A stretch of 5,406 bases of DNA from positions 8,707 through 14,112 of the forward strand of contig MHYI01000044.1 of assembly GCA_001828295.1 (NCBI GenBank), read 5' to 3'. A model generated the notes under the pieces. That model was not told the origin of the DNA, searched no databases, and saw only the letters and a program-made list of their open reading frames with translations. The DNA comes from Planctomycetes bacterium RBG_16_41_13 (lineage in GTDB: Bacteria; Planctomycetota; Brocadiia; Brocadiales; Brocadiaceae). Shown in pieces: positions 5,010 to 5,406 of this stretch (position 1 is the stretch's first letter; every line of letters begins with the position of its first letter). Both the position numbers and the translations under genes were made by a program.

Positions 5010-5406
5010 TTGTCATTACTTGCCGGACATAGCAGTGCATGGATAGATGATATTGCGCTTGCGAAACGTCTGAAAAAGGCGGGATTTTCTATTTCACTCT
5101 CTCTTACACAATCAGTGGTAAGCATTCGTCCCTATGTATTTTTGCGGGACATATGGGATATGGTTTCGCGCAATGCCTTTACGCAGTTGAATTGTTCGTG
5201 GCTTGCACTTGCGGGGACGTTCATAGGCATGTCAATGCTGTTTTTAGCGCCGGTAGCCGGCGTTTGTACTCTTTTGCACAACCCCATTACGTTTGGAATT
5301 TCATTGATATCTCTTATTTTAATGGCAACTACCTATTACCCCACTCTCCGTTTTTATAAACTGCGTTCATGGAGAACGCTTACCTTGCCCATAGCCGGGG
5401 CGCTTT
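5010..5406 (+). pseudogene. hpnB: HpnB-like hopanoid-associated glycosyltransferase, 5'-truncated remnant (runs off window)
   Basis: The frame opens after a TAA at 5004-5006 and encodes at least 132 residues to the window edge. It matches the C-terminal part of hopene-associated family 2 glycosyltransferases (HpnB). Visible are IDDIALAKRLKKAG (12-25), SIRPY (38-42), DIWDMVSRNAFTQL (47-60), and then hydrophobic segments at about 64-89 and 93-110 with YPTLRFY after them. HpnB proteins carry about 240 further residues upstream, including the nucleotide-sugar binding fold and DxD motif. Those are not in the 220 bp between yyaL and this point, so the enzyme cannot be functional as such. A TTG at 5010 with a weak GGA could start a short product, but this is more likely a relic. 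HpnB belongs to hopanoid gene clusters, although its exact reaction is unsettled. Homology probably begins near 5040; the residues before that may be junction sequence. Confidence 0.75.

Noticed and set aside
5153..5359. Open frame from ATG 5153 on the plus strand
   Set aside because: It is out of frame with the HpnB-like sequence, whose family motifs continue across this whole interval in the other frame.

Overview
This window comes from a bacterial chromosome of moderate, slightly AT-leaning composition. It holds one end of a chemosensory operon on the minus strand, a divergently transcribed housekeeping-type gene on the plus strand, and intergenic DNA full of short repeats. The organism cannot be named from the sequence. 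A hopanoid-type glycosyltransferase remnant, a chemosensory operon and short heptamer or palindromic intergenic repeats would fit a planctomycete such as an anammox (Brocadiales) lineage. That is recall-based inference and was not tested.

Layout: (a) 1-179, minus, is the N-terminus of a methyl-accepting chemotaxis protein with the beginning of what looks like a NIT (nitrate/nitrite-sensing) domain, cut by the window edge. (b) 180-360 is a repeat-rich spacer with tandem ATTTACG heptamers around a dispersed-type motif; the last heptamer supplies the stop codon of the next gene. (c) 356-1912, minus, is a CheR methyltransferase with a C-terminal TPR domain. (d) 1949-2401, minus, is a CheW adaptor. 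(e) 2402-2733 is a divergent regulatory region with promoter candidates for both sides and a coding-looking ORF without a start codon. (f) 2734-4788, plus, is an intact YyaL/SPATA20-like protein (thioredoxin-like domain plus alpha/alpha barrel). (g) 4789-5009 is a second repeat-rich spacer with heptamers, an inverted copy of the motif from (b) that looks interrupted by a small palindrome, and a perfect 14-bp hairpin. (h) 5010-5406, plus, is the C-terminal part of an HpnB-like hopanoid-associated glycosyltransferase whose first roughly two thirds are absent.

The minus-strand genes read cheW, then cheR-TPR, then MCP. Together they encode adaptor, receptor methyltransferase and receptor. The TPR-fused CheR resembles WspC of the Wsp system and other 'alternative cellular function' arrays, so the output may not be flagellar; CheA and the output protein would lie beyond position 1. 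yyaL is divergent and not obviously related in function.

No complete new system is visible. The most unusual material is in the two intergenic repeat patches and the truncated glycosyltransferase beside one of them.
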